Assembly: GCA_002067555.1 (NCBI GenBank)
Contig: MVQQ01000013.1
Coordinates: 1-12,282, forward strand
Origin: Syntrophorhabdus sp. PtaB.Bin184
GTDB lineage: Bacteria > Desulfobacterota > Syntrophorhabdia > Syntrophorhabdales > Syntrophorhabdaceae
DNA: 12,282 bases
Direction: 5' to 3'
Of the stretch, positions 1 through 7,068 are shown in pieces. A program made the translations under genes and the position numbers. Position 1 is the stretch's first letter, and the number at the start of each line of letters is the position of its first letter. The notes beneath the pieces are model-generated. The model worked only from the letters and a program-made list of their open reading frames with translations, had not been told where the DNA came from and did not search any database.

Positions 1-1
1 T

Positions 2-103
2 GCCGATGGATATTTGGTGGCCGATATGACCGACGATGATCTTATGATGCTCAGGGCGTGTATCGAGGCGGGTTTGTTCTGCGAGTGGTGGAGGGGACGA
101 TGA
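2..103 (+). CDS. C-terminal fragment of an upstream ORF, unknown function
   Basis: An open frame enters from the left edge and ends at TGA 101-103, giving about 33 residues rich in Asp, Met and Leu and ending EWWRGR. I do not recognise the protein. It is supported mainly by context: its stop overlaps the ATG of the next gene in an ATGA arrangement (100-103), the usual signature of translational coupling in phage operons. The fragment is too short to assign a family, and the frame could be open by chance. Confidence 0.4.
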   Translation, partial: ADGYLVADMTDDDLMMLRACIEAGLFCEWWRGR

Positions 104-597
104 TACCGATCATAATTCCGATTCCAACGGGCGGAGGTAAAGATCCTGTATGTCCCCGTTGTGGCAAGCCGGAGGACAAAAAGACAACCTGCGGGAACTG
201 CGGGTACAAATATCCAGAGGAGGGTGGCGGGTGCCTGTGCATGATGATCCTCGTACCTATAATCGCAGTTTTGTGCGTGTGGATAGGGCTGACCTTTTGT
301 CAGTGGCTATCCCCGTATGGGGACAATCCGTCTCTGGAACAGGTTCTGCGGAACCAGTGGGAATGGGTACAGAGCAAGACGTTGACGGACAATCAGAAGA
401 AGGCGCGAGTAGAACGGGCGTGGATAGCAATGATGACGGAACAAGCCGTGGAAATGGAACAGTACGAACCCAACGATGGCGACGAGCCGAGATATCAGCG
501 AATGTATAAAATTCTTCTTCCAATGGCGACAGGGACTTGGAACGAACCCAACAAATGCTACACGATCAGGGAAAACAGAGTGGAGGAATGCAGATAA
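100..597 (+). CDS. Small zinc-ribbon membrane protein, unknown function
   Basis: This 165-residue protein has three visible parts. Residues 18-34 hold two CxxC pairs (CPRC at 18-21, CGNC at 31-34) spaced like a zinc ribbon. Residues about 46-67 form one hydrophobic segment suited to a membrane helix, preceded by a Cys/Gly-rich linker. The last 95 residues are polar and charged with several Trp residues. The open frame extends up to a GTG at 58, but ATG 100 is preferred: it follows a GGAGGGG stretch and overlaps the upstream stop. The stop TAA shares a base with the next ATG (597). I do not recognise the family. Zinc ribbon plus one membrane helix suggests a cytoplasmic sensor or binding head anchored in the inner membrane, but that is inference. 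Confidence 0.65.
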   Translation: MIPIIIPIPTGGGKDPVCPRCGKPEDKKTTCGNCGYKYPEEGGGCLCMMILVPIIAVLCVWIGLTFCQWLSPYGDNPSLEQVLRNQWEWVQSKTLTDNQKKARVERAWIAMMTEQAVEMEQYEPNDGDEPRYQRMYKILLPMATGTWNEPNKCYTIRENRVEECR

Positions 598-884
598 TGG
601 ATGACTTCATAGTGGGACGGAAAGCCATCATTGAGTTTCTACGTAAGCCGCTCGACTTGAGCCCGACGACCAAGACCGCGTGGAACAAGATACTCAGGTG
701 GCGTAAGGATCAGGGCATGGAGAAGATATTTCACAGGGACATCACTGGCAGGCCGTATATAATCCCCGAAGAGGCCCGAAGATGGTTTTTAGAAGCGGAA
801 GGTAAAGCCAAACGTGTCCCAAGGGGGTTTGAAATACAAAGCAGTAAAAAGACAGTAGCAGGAAAATCCGCAAATAGTCAATAG
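597..884 (+). CDS. Small helix-turn-helix DNA-binding protein
   Basis: This 95-residue protein follows a pattern common in excisionase, AlpA or Nu1-like winged helix-turn-helix proteins. It starts IVGRKAIIEFL (5-15), continues with a helix containing TTKTAWNKILRW (24-35), then a wing-like GRPYIIP (51-57) and a closing helix with RRWF (61-64). The C-terminal 30 residues are basic and probably disordered. ATG 597 is chosen because GGAGG at 582-586 lies 10 bases upstream; an in-frame ATG at 588 is only one base from it, too close to use. It sits just before the packaging genes. It could be a late regulator, or the DNA-recognition part of the packaging machinery, since lambda Nu1 uses a similar fold to bind cos. 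The fold is fairly secure; the role is inference. Confidence 0.65.
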   Translation: MDDFIVGRKAIIEFLRKPLDLSPTTKTAWNKILRWRKDQGMEKIFHRDITGRPYIIPEEARRWFLEAEGKAKRVPRGFEIQSSKKTVAGKSANSQ

Positions 885-886
885 GG

Positions 887-946
887 TAGGGGCAAAATTA
901 GGGCAACATTAGGGCAACATGGGGTCTATGCAGATTTGGGGCATAT
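887..946 (+). repeat. Phased short direct repeats upstream of the terminase genes
   Basis: TAGGGCAACAT occurs as a perfect 11-bp tandem pair at 899-909 and 910-920. A near copy, TAGGGGCAAAAT, precedes it at 887-898, and a weaker copy, TTTGGGGCATAT, follows at 935-946. The first three are spaced 11-12 bases apart, close to one DNA turn, so the motifs would lie on one face of the helix. The array fills most of the non-coding gap between the helix-turn-helix gene and the terminase small subunit candidate. Such arrays commonly bind proteins cooperatively, as operators, iterons or packaging-initiation sites. Which applies here cannot be told from sequence. Confidence 0.6.
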
Positions 947-965
947 TGTTACACTTACCCCATGT
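917..965 (+). promoter_or_regulatory. Inverted repeat overlapping the terminase small subunit start codon
   Basis: ACATGGGGT at 917-925 is the exact reverse complement of ACCCCATGT at 957-965, with a 31-base loop. The right arm contains the ATG at 962-964. In mRNA this 9-bp stem would bury the start codon. The gene also lacks a usual Shine-Dalgarno sequence, unlike nearly every neighbour. The pair could be a translational control hairpin or a DNA-level protein site; a 9-bp match over this distance may also be chance. Confidence 0.4.
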
Positions 966-1474
966 CAGCAGAATCCAAGGCAATCGGTGAGGCAGTTGCA
1001 GAGTCCATAGTTGCAAAACGTCTCGCTGAAATGGAGAAAGCAGGCGCAAAGCTCCCCCGGCTCATCAAGGAACTCGCCGCCATAGCCTTTTCCGACATTG
1101 CCGACTATGTAGACGTATCCGACGACGGCTCCCTTACCGCAATCCCTACCGCATCAATCAAACCCGCAAAGCGCAAAGCTATCAAGAAGATCAAGGAACA
1201 CACCCGCATCACCGAGTCCGCTGACGGAGAGAAAATCTGGAAGGACAGCCGTATTGAGTACGAGCTGTACGACAAACTGTCCGCGATTACGACACTCCTC
1301 AAGCTGAGGAACGATTTTCCTGCGGAGAAACAGGAGATAACAGGCACGATCAACCACACTCACGAGTTGTCGCCTGAGTTGTCTGAGATGGTGGATGCCG
1401 TGTTGGCCAACGGGGTGTTGTCGCTTGCTGCCAAACCCAAGAACGGCAATGGCAAGAACGTGGGGAAGAAATGA
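962..1474 (+). CDS. Terminase small subunit (candidate)
   Basis: Small terminase subunits recognise the phage packaging site and regulate the large ATPase/nuclease subunit. This 170-residue protein matches a pattern I associate with Terminase_2-type small subunits: LIKELAAIAFSDIADYVDV (34-52), a helical stretch IKPAKRKAIKKIKEH (66-80), and EYELYDKLSAITTLLKLRNDF (99-119), followed by a flexible Asn/Lys-rich tail. The N-terminal helix-turn-helix often found in this family is not apparent; the separate 597-884 gene just upstream could supply it. Position supports the call: its TGA overlaps the ATG of the large subunit (ATGA at 1471-1474). ATG 962 has no clear ribosome binding site and sits in an inverted repeat; a later ATG at 1031 would cut into the conserved region. 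Confidence 0.65.
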   Translation: MSAESKAIGEAVAESIVAKRLAEMEKAGAKLPRLIKELAAIAFSDIADYVDVSDDGSLTAIPTASIKPAKRKAIKKIKEHTRITESADGEKIWKDSRIEYELYDKLSAITTLLKLRNDFPAEKQEITGTINHTHELSPELSEMVDAVLANGVLSLAAKPKNGNGKNVGKK

Positions 1475-3018
1475 CCCCGAGACAAACCCGTCACGCCATG
1501 TACTCCCATATCCTCAACGCCGCGAAGACACCGGCAGACACCCGTGAGGTCATGCGCCGCCTTGCCCTGGGGGATGTGTTTTTTCTCCTCGTCTACGTCT
1601 GCGGGCGCAAGGATATGGACCGCGACTGGCTCTTTGACCGCTGTATGGAGGTGCAGGCAAACCCTGACGGCCGTCTCGACCTGTGGGCACGGGAACACTA
1701 CAAATCAACGATCATCACGTTCGGAATGACCCTCCAAGACATCCTCAGGGATCCCGAGATTACCGTCTGCATCCTGTCATTCAACCGACCGACCGCAAAG
1801 GCGTTTCTCAAGCAGATAAAGCGAGAGCTTGAGAGCAATGCCAAACTCAAGGAGCTTTTCCCCGACGTACTCTACGCAAACCCCTCGAAGGAATCCCCGA
1901 AATGGTCAGAGGATGACGGAATTATAGTGCGGCGCACGGGCAACCCGAAGGAGGCCACTGTTGAGGCCTACGGCCTTGTGGACGGGCAACCGACCTCGAA
2001 GCACTACAAGCTGATTGTCTATGATGATGTCGTAACCCGCGAGTCCGTGACGACACCCGAAATGATCGGGAAAGTCACCGAGGCATGGGAACTGTCACTG
2101 AACCTTGAGAGCGATGGCGGGCGTAAACGGTACATCGGCACGCGCTACCACTACAACGACACGTACCAGACCATCAGTGAGCGTGGCTCGGCTATCCCCC
2201 GCATCTACCCGGCAGAGAAGGACGGCAAGGCCGTGTTCATGGCCCCCGATAAACTGGCAGAGAAGCGCCGTGATATGGGCGCGTATGTCTACGCCTGCCA
2301 AATGCTCCTGAATCCCAAACAAGACAGCGTGATGGGCTTTACAGACACCGACCTTCGCTACTGGCAGGCACAGCATTATCAGGGTCTCAACCTGTACCTC
2401 ATCGTTGACCCGGCGAACGAGAAAAAAAAGGACAGCGACTACACGGTGATGATGCTCGTAGGATTGGGCGCTGACCGGTACTACTACGTGGTGAACATCA
2501 TCCGCGACAGGCTTTCACTGACCGAGCGCAGCAACAGACTGTTCGCGTGGCACAGACAGTACAGGCCCATCGAGGTCTATTACGAGAAATACGGGATGCA
2601 GGCCGACATAGCGGCGTTTGAGGACCGGATGAACCGGGACAATTACCGTTTTGATATCGTTCCCGTGGGCGGCAATACGGCGAAGACCGACCGAATCATG
2701 GGCCTTCTACCCCTCTTTGAGAATCACCGGATATGGATTCCCGACTCATGCCCCGCCACAAACTATGAGGGCGTGACGGAAGACCTTACCCGCGTCTTTG
2801 TCAACGACGAGTACAAGGCGTTCCCCTTCGCGGCCCACGATGACATGATGGACTGTCTGGCAAGGATAACCGACCCGCTCGTGTCCATGCGCATGGCGTT
2901 TCCCGACTTCGTACCGGATAACCTGTACGGCAACAATAACCCGGCGATACTGGCAGAGATAGTGAAACAAAAGAGGGGCGGTGACGAACACCCCCTGCAT
3001 TTCCAATTCACGAGGTGA
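1471..3018 (+). CDS. terL: Terminase large subunit (packaging ATPase/nuclease)
   Basis: This 515-residue protein drives DNA into the procapsid and cuts the concatemer. In the ATPase half, residues 74-80 (REHYKST) form a deviant Walker A loop typical of phage terminases. LIVYDD (181-186) is the Walker B motif, preceding residues 221-230 (YIGTRYHYND), which fit the coupling motif. In the RNase H-like nuclease half, acidic metal-binding residues are visible at D313 (IVDPA), E372 (YYEKYG) and in the HDDMMD cluster at 456-461. Length and motif order are complete, with no frameshift. The start overlaps the small subunit stop, and a GGGGAAG stretch precedes it. The next gene's ribosome binding site (GAGGTGA) lies over its stop codon. 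Confidence 0.93.
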   Translation: MTPRQTRHAMYSHILNAAKTPADTREVMRRLALGDVFFLLVYVCGRKDMDRDWLFDRCMEVQANPDGRLDLWAREHYKSTIITFGMTLQDILRDPEITVCILSFNRPTAKAFLKQIKRELESNAKLKELFPDVLYANPSKESPKWSEDDGIIVRRTGNPKEATVEAYGLVDGQPTSKHYKLIVYDDVVTRESVTTPEMIGKVTEAWELSLNLESDGGRKRYIGTRYHYNDTYQTISERGSAIPRIYPAEKDGKAVFMAPDKLAEKRRDMGAYVYACQMLLNPKQDSVMGFTDTDLRYWQAQHYQGLNLYLIVDPANEKKKDSDYTVMMLVGLGADRYYYVVNIIRDRLSLTERSNRLFAWHRQYRPIEVYYEKYGMQADIAAFEDRMNRDNYRFDIVPVGGNTAKTDRIMGLLPLFENHRIWIPDSCPATNYEGVTEDLTRVFVNDEYKAFPFAAHDDMMDCLARITDPLVSMRMAFPDFVPDNLYGNNNPAILAEIVKQKRGGDEHPLHFQFTR

Positions 3019-3021
3019 CGC

Positions 3022-3276
3022 ATGAGTTCAATCTTTTCCGGTCCTTCCGAACCTGATCCGATATACGTGCCCCCTCCTCCTCCTCCTCCTCCTCCTCCCG
3101 TAGTGGATAACTCGGCGGCCGAACTCCTGGAAACACAGAAGGCGGAAGCGGAGGCCGCGGCAAAGGCCGAGGCGGCCAACCTGAAGAAGCGCAAGGGCGT
3201 TGCATCGACCATCATAACCGGCCCGGCCGGAATCCTCGAATCGGCAAACGTCGCACGTAAGGAGTTGTTGGGGTGA
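3022..3276 (+). CDS. Small proline-run phage protein between terminase and portal
   Basis: This 84-residue protein has a run of ten prolines (17-26), an Ala/Glu/Lys-rich stretch likely to be helical (32-57), and a C-terminal segment with KGVASTIITGPAG and a final KELLG. Small proteins with a proline-rich start, a charged middle and a ..STILTG..G..LLG ending recur beside portal genes of short-tailed phages. I recognise that pattern but know no established function. They are usually treated as hypothetical or minor virion proteins. ATG 3022 follows GAGGTGA with good spacing. Its TGA overlaps the GTG start of the portal gene. Confidence 0.75.
   Translation: MSSIFSGPSEPDPIYVPPPPPPPPPPVVDNSAAELLETQKAEAEAAAKAEAANLKKRKGVASTIITGPAGILESANVARKELLG
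3073..3096 (+). repeat. (CCT)8 trinucleotide repeat encoding prolines
   Basis: Eight uninterrupted CCT codons, flanked by one CCC on each side, encode P17-P26 of the small protein between terminase and portal. The repeat is in frame, so slippage by whole units changes only the proline count. Identical codon use over the whole run contrasts with the mixed codon use elsewhere and suggests recent expansion by slippage. Confidence 0.9.
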
Positions 3277-5024
3277 CAGAGCGCAAGAGCGATCTTGATC
3301 TGCTTAAGGACCTGCAATCCTACCAGAAGTCCCTCGCAGCGGTGAAGAACTACTATGAACCCGTGATGGAGGAATTGATAGAGTTCTGCAACCACACGCG
3401 CCGCAAGATCAACGACACGAACAAGGGCACCGTCACCGGCCAGAACGTCTACGACGGCACGGCCAACAGCGCGAATAAGATACAGGCTGACGGCTTCTTT
3501 GGAAACCTGTGTTCACAGTCCCTGAGATGGTTCTCTGAGTCCTTGCCAGTCAAGTACGACTTCCCCCGCTGGTCGAATATGCGGAAGTGGTCAGGCAAGC
3601 GTCTCGACGATATTCCCGAGGTCAAGGCATGGCTTGAGGCCTGTGATGATGTTCTCTATTCCGCCTTCCTTCGCTCCAACTTCTACGACGAGCAGCCCGT
3701 GTTCTACCGTGACGGCGGCTCTGTCGGATGCGCCAACAAGTACGTCGAGGAGGACGTTAAGAAGGGACGACTGGTCATCACGACCCTTCACCCCCGCGAA
3801 TACGTTGTGGCCCTCGATGCGATGGGAAACGTGGACACCGAGTTTCGCACGTATAAGCTCACGCTCAAGCAACTCAAAGAGAAGTTCGGTGAGGACGCTC
3901 TTAAAGAGGACATGCCCAATTTCAAGCAGTCCTTCGAAAAGAACCCCTACGAGGAAAAGGAAATTGTCCATGCCGTTCTTCCCCGCGCAGACTATGATCC
4001 GGGCAAGAAGGATAACAAGAACAAGCCCTGGGCCTCCTTCTGGTATTTCCCGAATGGAAAACGGGTTCTCCTTGAATCAGGCTACGAACACTTCCCCTTC
4101 ATCCACTGGCAGTTTAACCGGGGCAATGACGGCTACGGCTACGGTCCCGGTCATGAGGCATATGTAGAGATCATGCTGGCAAACCAGCAGGCACAGTCCA
4201 ACCTTGTAGCCGGTCAGAAGATGGTAGAACCCCCGATGGTTGTCCACAATAACCTTCGCGGCATGGTTCAGGTGGGACCGAAGGGACGCACCTATGTCAA
4301 CGACATGAACACGATGCGCCCTGCTCCCCTCATGGAGGACATCAAACTCCCCTATGCCCTTGATATGCTCGACAGGACGGAGCGCATCATCAGGGAAAGG
4401 TGGAACGTCGACTTCTTCCTCATGCTCTCCCGCCTTGCCCTTGAGAACCGGAACATAACGGCCACTCAGGTCATAGAGATGATGGGAGAGAAGGCGACGA
4501 TGCTCGGCACTGTCGTCGGACGGATAGCCAATGACGAACTGAACCCGCTAATCGACCTCTTTTTCTATGCGGAACAGGCAGCCGGCAGGATCCCGGCAAT
4601 GCCCCAGATCATGCTCGATAGCGGGTTGACGAACGCGAACATAGAGATTGATTACACCGGCCCCCTTGCAATGGCGCAGAAGCGGGCGCACGCGACACAG
4701 GGCATCAGGCAGGGCCTTGCGACACTGGGTGAGATACTTCCCCTGTTCCCGCAGGCCCGCCACAAGATCAAGATGGGGCAGACCCTTGACAAACTCCTTA
4801 TCTCCATCGGCTTTCCCGCGTCCTGCCTCACCTCTGAGGATGAGTTCAATGCGGCCGTCGAAGCGGAGAACAAGCAGATGCAGGAGGCACAGGCGATGGA
4901 ACAGATGAAAAGTATCGGCTCCGCGCTCCCCGGCCTGGGTAAGGCAATCGAACCCAACAGCCCCGCCGAAATGCTCGTTGAGGGCATGGGCGGCAAGCTC
5001 AAGGGACAGGAGGCGGTTGAGTGA
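3273..5024 (+). CDS. Portal protein (T7-type head-to-tail connector)
   Basis: The portal forms the 12-subunit ring at the capsid vertex through which DNA enters and leaves, and it nucleates head assembly. This 583-residue protein matches the head-to-tail connecting protein family. Residues 59-76 hold VYDGTANSANKIQADGFF followed by WF at 86-87, the family's N-terminal pattern. A middle helix has NQQAQSNLVAGQKMVEPP. Near residues 391-430 comes the strongest match, ITATQVIEMMGEKATMLG, then an ELNPLID stretch. The C-terminus is Gln/Met/Ala-rich. T7 gp8 is 536 residues, so the length fits. The start is GTG at 3273, overlapping the previous stop (GTGA), with TAAGGAG eight bases upstream. Confidence 0.88.
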   Translation: MTERKSDLDLLKDLQSYQKSLAAVKNYYEPVMEELIEFCNHTRRKINDTNKGTVTGQNVYDGTANSANKIQADGFFGNLCSQSLRWFSESLPVKYDFPRWSNMRKWSGKRLDDIPEVKAWLEACDDVLYSAFLRSNFYDEQPVFYRDGGSVGCANKYVEEDVKKGRLVITTLHPREYVVALDAMGNVDTEFRTYKLTLKQLKEKFGEDALKEDMPNFKQSFEKNPYEEKEIVHAVLPRADYDPGKKDNKNKPWASFWYFPNGKRVLLESGYEHFPFIHWQFNRGNDGYGYGPGHEAYVEIMLANQQAQSNLVAGQKMVEPPMVVHNNLRGMVQVGPKGRTYVNDMNTMRPAPLMEDIKLPYALDMLDRTERIIRERWNVDFFLMLSRLALENRNITATQVIEMMGEKATMLGTVVGRIANDELNPLIDLFFYAEQAAGRIPAMPQIMLDSGLTNANIEIDYTGPLAMAQKRAHATQGIRQGLATLGEILPLFPQARHKIKMGQTLDKLLISIGFPASCLTSEDEFNAAVEAENKQMQEAQAMEQMKSIGSALPGLGKAIEPNSPAEMLVEGMGGKLKGQEAVE

Positions 5025-5308
5025 GCTATCCCGGCCTGCACATCTTGAAACAGAGACAGGACATGCAACAGCAGGAAAAACATCTTCGTGATGCTTACCG
5101 GGCGGTCTTTCTCAACGACTTGGGACGTGAAGTCCTTGACGACATTCTCCGCCACTGTTCCTACTGGTCAACCATCGACCCGGCAGACGAGGGACAGGTG
5201 GCATTAGGCAATCTCGGCAAGCTCATCATGGCAAAACTCGGCATCGTGTCCGACGAGAACACGATTTCGATATTACAGGCACTTTCGGGCATAGCCCCGA
5301 CAGATTAG
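5021..5308 (+). CDS. Bbp19-like small phage protein
   Basis: This 95-residue protein is mostly helical. Its core, AYRAVFLNDLGREVLDDIL (25-43), followed by an acidic PADEGQVALGNLGKLIMAKLG (54-74), resembles the Bbp19 family, small proteins beside the portal in BPP-1-like phages. No function is established to my knowledge; a minor head or assembly role is likely from position. It starts at GTG 5021, overlapping the portal stop (GTGA), with AGGAGG at 5008-5013. Its TAG stop is followed, in the same frame, by the ribosome binding site and ATG of the next gene. Family assignment is from pattern memory and is moderate. Confidence 0.6.
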   Translation: MSYPGLHILKQRQDMQQQEKHLRDAYRAVFLNDLGREVLDDILRHCSYWSTIDPADEGQVALGNLGKLIMAKLGIVSDENTISILQALSGIAPTD

Positions 5309-5323
5309 AAGGAGGGAACAGCA

Positions 5324-5800
5324 ATGAAAAAGTATTTCGCACTTATCCTGGTACTGGCGGTTATCGCGCTGTCCGTGACGTGTTTCGCGGAAGAGGTCTA
5401 CAAACCGGGGCGGCACAACACCGGTACTATCGGCACATCGGGCTACTACTGGCGGCAGGGCTATTTCACCACACTGGCGAACGCGAAGGTTGATGTCTCA
5501 AACAAGGATTGGGGCGCCGCAACCGGCACATGGACCCTGAGCGCGGCGGAACAGAAGACCAACATCCTGTATATGACGAACTGTTCAGGAACGGGTTCAT
5601 CCGTCATCGGGCCTTCCGAAGTGGGGCGCATGTATACGGTGTTCAATCGGTGTGGATACGCCGTGACCTTTAAAAAGGCGGGTGGCACGGGTGTCAGTAT
5701 CGGGAATAACACGGCTGTCACTGTCGCGTACCTGACACTTTCCGCGGCGACGGCGGATTATGTACCCATTGCATCGGCGGCCTTCAACATCAACTACTAG
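5324..5800 (+). CDS. Exported protein with phage fibre-like sequence
   Basis: This 158-residue protein begins with a textbook signal peptide: MKK, a hydrophobic core to about residue 18, and a probable signal peptidase I site after CFA (20-22). No acceptable lipobox is present. The mature part is rich in Thr, Gly and Ala, predicted beta. IGTSGYYWRQGYFTTL (36-51) resembles the IGtS..W..gYf..L motif seen in phage fibres and spikes. The part from residue 70 on (ILYMTNCSG, then a YTVFNRCGYAVTFK strand pair) resembles small beta domains in virion surface proteins. Two Cys residues in the mature chain could pair in the periplasm. AAGGAGG at 5309-5315 supports ATG 5324. Virion proteins normally lack export signals, so this may act in the envelope. 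Function unknown. Confidence 0.7.
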   Translation: MKKYFALILVLAVIALSVTCFAEEVYKPGRHNTGTIGTSGYYWRQGYFTTLANAKVDVSNKDWGAATGTWTLSAAEQKTNILYMTNCSGTGSSVIGPSEVGRMYTVFNRCGYAVTFKKAGGTGVSIGNNTAVTVAYLTLSAATADYVPIASAAFNINY

Positions 5801-5808
5801 GAGCGTGC

Positions 5809-7068
5809 GTGTTCCCGACCTTTCAATTTGACCTCAAGGGCAGGCTGACAGCGGCGGGCATCGTTGCCTTGCTTCTGTCGGTCTCTACCCTGATGATGCC
5901 CTACATGCAGGCATCGGTACGCAACAACCGGGTGTTCCTTCTCGGCGTGGCGTGTCTTGCGGTCATGGCAATTCTGATGCTCCGGCACACGTTGACAGGG
6001 TTCCTGCTTCTGGGGTATGTCACATGGTCTTTGCTCATGTCCGCCAATGAGTCCGTAGGCTCGGCAATGTATCAGATCCTTTGCCTGTCCGGGGTGTTCC
6101 TCGTGGCATCTTGGTCATACGACAGGTGGAAAGACTACAAGGGATGGGTATACAACGCAATCTGTATCGTTGCTCTTGCGAACGTGGCGGCGCAACTTGT
6201 CCAGGTATGCGGCGTATCCTTCCCTCGCGGTCTCAAGCCCTATGAACAGTATGGCTTTGTGGGCCTTCTGGGTAACGTCAATGAGACTTCGGCCCTGCTT
6301 GCGGTATGTCTGCCCTTCTTCTTTCGGAAACGTTGGCCGTGGGCTATCCCTGCGATTGTGGCGGGCCTCGTGCTGGCACGCACGACGAACGGAATCATAG
6401 CGGCATCTATAGTGTCTTTAATCTGGATGACCGCCCACTACAGACGGTGGGCCGTGGTCATCCTGTGTTATTGCGCGATCATTGCCCTCGTCGGAGCGTT
6501 CTCGCTCACCGTTGACCGGTTGGACATTGCCAAGCAACTGTCCGGGCGAGGGCTGGTCTATAAAGTAACGGCCCTTGCATCGACCGTGAAACCCTTCGGG
6601 TGGGGCTTCGGGCAGTTCGATTACGTGATACCCCTTCTCACCCATACGGGCGTTCTCAAGGAAAAGGGCGGCAAGGACGGAAGCACGTTCATTGCCTATC
6701 TGTTCAACAATGTTGCGGACGCAGACGCGCTGGATAAGGCGACGGTCAGGCTGACCGGGCGGGAAGATGTCCAGGGGATAAAAGACTACCTCACGGACCC
6801 GAAGAACAACACCACGTCGATGTTCATTCAGGCGCACAACGATTACCTCGAAGCGGCGTTCGCTCTCGGGATACCGGGACTCGTCCTTCTCCTTGCCTTC
6901 CTGTGGCGGTCACTCGTCCGGGGATTCAGGAAAAAGGACAATCTACCGGCATATGCACTTGTGGCATCTGCGCTTACCGCCTGTCTGTTCTTCGCCTGGC
7001 AGATCATCCCGATAGCACTTATTACCGTGATGTGTCTCGTGTTCGTGTGGGGGCGTGACAATGGTTGA
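5809..7068 (+). CDS. O-antigen ligase/polymerase-family membrane protein (Wzy_C)
   Basis: This 419-residue protein has about ten hydrophobic segments spread over the chain and a larger polar loop at roughly 277-340. It carries hallmarks of the Wzy_C superfamily, whose members join or polymerise lipid-linked sugar chains on the periplasmic face of the inner membrane (O-antigen ligase WaaL, polymerase Wzy, PglL). These are LLGNVNETSALLAVCLP (153-169), SGRGLVYKV (245-253) followed by GWGFGQF (264-270), and QAHNDYLEAAFALGIPGL (341-358) just before a membrane segment. The start is GTG 5809 with TAGGAG upstream. Length fits the family. It lies inside a phage structural operon, where such a gene is not needed for virion assembly. 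Altering host surface glycan is the natural inference. Ligase and polymerase cannot be told apart here. Confidence 0.85.
   Translation: MFPTFQFDLKGRLTAAGIVALLLSVSTLMMPYMQASVRNNRVFLLGVACLAVMAILMLRHTLTGFLLLGYVTWSLLMSANESVGSAMYQILCLSGVFLVASWSYDRWKDYKGWVYNAICIVALANVAAQLVQVCGVSFPRGLKPYEQYGFVGLLGNVNETSALLAVCLPFFFRKRWPWAIPAIVAGLVLARTTNGIIAASIVSLIWMTAHYRRWAVVILCYCAIIALVGAFSLTVDRLDIAKQLSGRGLVYKVTALASTVKPFGWGFGQFDYVIPLLTHTGVLKEKGGKDGSTFIAYLFNNVADADALDKATVRLTGREDVQGIKDYLTDPKNNTTSMFIQAHNDYLEAAFALGIPGLVLLLAFLWRSLVRGFRKKDNLPAYALVASALTACLFFAWQIIPIALITVMCLVFVWGRDNG

Noticed and set aside
150..509. Overlapping plus-strand frame of 119 codons inside the zinc-ribbon gene
   Set aside because: The alternative frame has the zinc ribbon, a membrane helix, a ribosome binding site and coupling at both ends; this one has none of these.
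887..946. CRISPR array
   Set aside because: The repeats are 11-12 bp and contiguous without unique spacers.
885..961. Sigma-70 promoter in the gap before the small terminase candidate
   Set aside because: I found no convincing -35/-10 pair with proper spacing; the repeats explain most of the sequence.
2763..3395. Long minus-strand open frame (210 codons) across the terminase/portal junction
   Set aside because: It is antisense to three well-supported genes, has low-complexity content from the CCT repeat and no recognisable protein features.
5324..5383. Lipoprotein signal in the 5324 gene (SVTC)
   Set aside because: The residue before Cys is Thr and the preceding residues do not fit a lipobox; cleavage after CFA is more plausible.
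5021..5800. Readthrough fusion of the Bbp19-like gene with the exported protein, which are in the same frame across TAG 5306-5308
   Set aside because: The second gene has its own strong AAGGAGG site and a signal peptide that would be useless in the middle of a fusion.
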